Shown: piece by piece, positions 63,956 through 64,000 of the stretch
How positions within the stretch are numbered: position 1 is the first letter of the stretch
Layout of the letters: each line of letters opens with the position of its first letter
NCBI GenBank assembly: GCA_021775735.1
Contig: JAJFHG010000037.1
Coordinates: 1-64,000 of the forward strand
Reading direction: 5' to 3'
DNA from: Hyphomicrobiaceae bacterium
GTDB lineage: Bacteria; Pseudomonadota; Alphaproteobacteria; Rhizobiales; Hyphomicrobiaceae
Length of the DNA stretch: 64,000 bases
Made by a program: the position numbers and the translations under genes
Notes under the pieces: model-generated
The model's database searches: none
What the model was told of the DNA's origin: nothing
Seen by the model: the letters and a program-made list of their open reading frames with translations, nothing else

Positions 63956-64000
63956 ATGAAATCTATCGCACTCGTAGCACTCGTCGGTCTGATCTCGTCC
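63956..64000 (+). CDS. Start of a secreted protein gene cut by the right edge
   Basis: An ATG at 63956 preceded by AAGGAG at 8 bases opens KSIALVALVGLISS, a typical signal-peptide beginning, and runs off the window. The frame is also open upstream to an ATG at 63824, but that would bury the signal. Function cannot be told. Confidence 0.6.
   Translation, partial: MKSIALVALVGLISS

Overview
The window looks like a chromosomal segment of an alphaproteobacterium, most likely of the order Hyphomicrobiales (Rhizobiales). The evidence is the set of alphaproteobacterial families (DUF2852, DUF2270, DUF459, DUF1465, DUF1192, Bpt leucyltransferase, zinc-free L31, MotA/OmpA pair next to galU), a ROSE RNA thermometer before an hsp20 gene, and a dispersed palindromic repeat of a type I remember from rhizobial genomes. 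Genus cannot be decided from sequence alone. No tRNA, rRNA, CRISPR array or intact transposase was seen.

Layout. 1-7 kb is accessory: a gene cut by the left edge, a lipoprotein, DUF2852, a TetR regulator, a membrane-anchored Ser/Thr kinase, a small membrane protein and a methanethiol-methyltransferase-like protein. 7-20 kb mixes housekeeping genes (aspartate aminotransferase, uvrB, cold-shock protein, DksA/TraR-like protein, fatty acid desaturase, bpt) with small membrane proteins. 20-24 kb is a putative envelope-sensing island: a CHASE2 protein with no output domain, two divergent secreted proteins that both end in a C-x4-C motif, and a secreted SUMF1-fold protein. 24-33 kb has DUF2270, a lysophospholipase-like hydrolase, a secreted basic protein, ROSE-hsp20, an orphan TadG-like VWA protein, a Cys-based phosphatase, an AT-rich secreted protein and a LysR/secreted-protein divergent pair.

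33-53 kb is the conserved core: gltB-gltD (glutamate synthase), a DUF459 SGNH protein, a MltB-type lytic transglycosylase, galE and galU (UDP-sugar supply) around a CtrA-like site, a MotA/ExbB-like plus OmpA-like pair, a GST, an MsbA-like exporter, rpmE, DUF1465, DUF1192 and a quinone oxidoreductase. Many of these act in envelope building.

53-64 kb is accessory again: an outer-membrane barrel, a decayed island with a group II intron RT tail and a truncated LpxH-like gene, a CYTH-CHAD protein, a TetR gene facing a compact operon of two small secreted proteins and a membrane protein across a perfect 22-bp palindrome, a run of small stress-type genes (CBS, YbaK and three very short proteins), and a gene encoding two fused copies of an outer-membrane beta-barrel. 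The palindromic repeat recurs about a dozen times, in every case outside intact genes.
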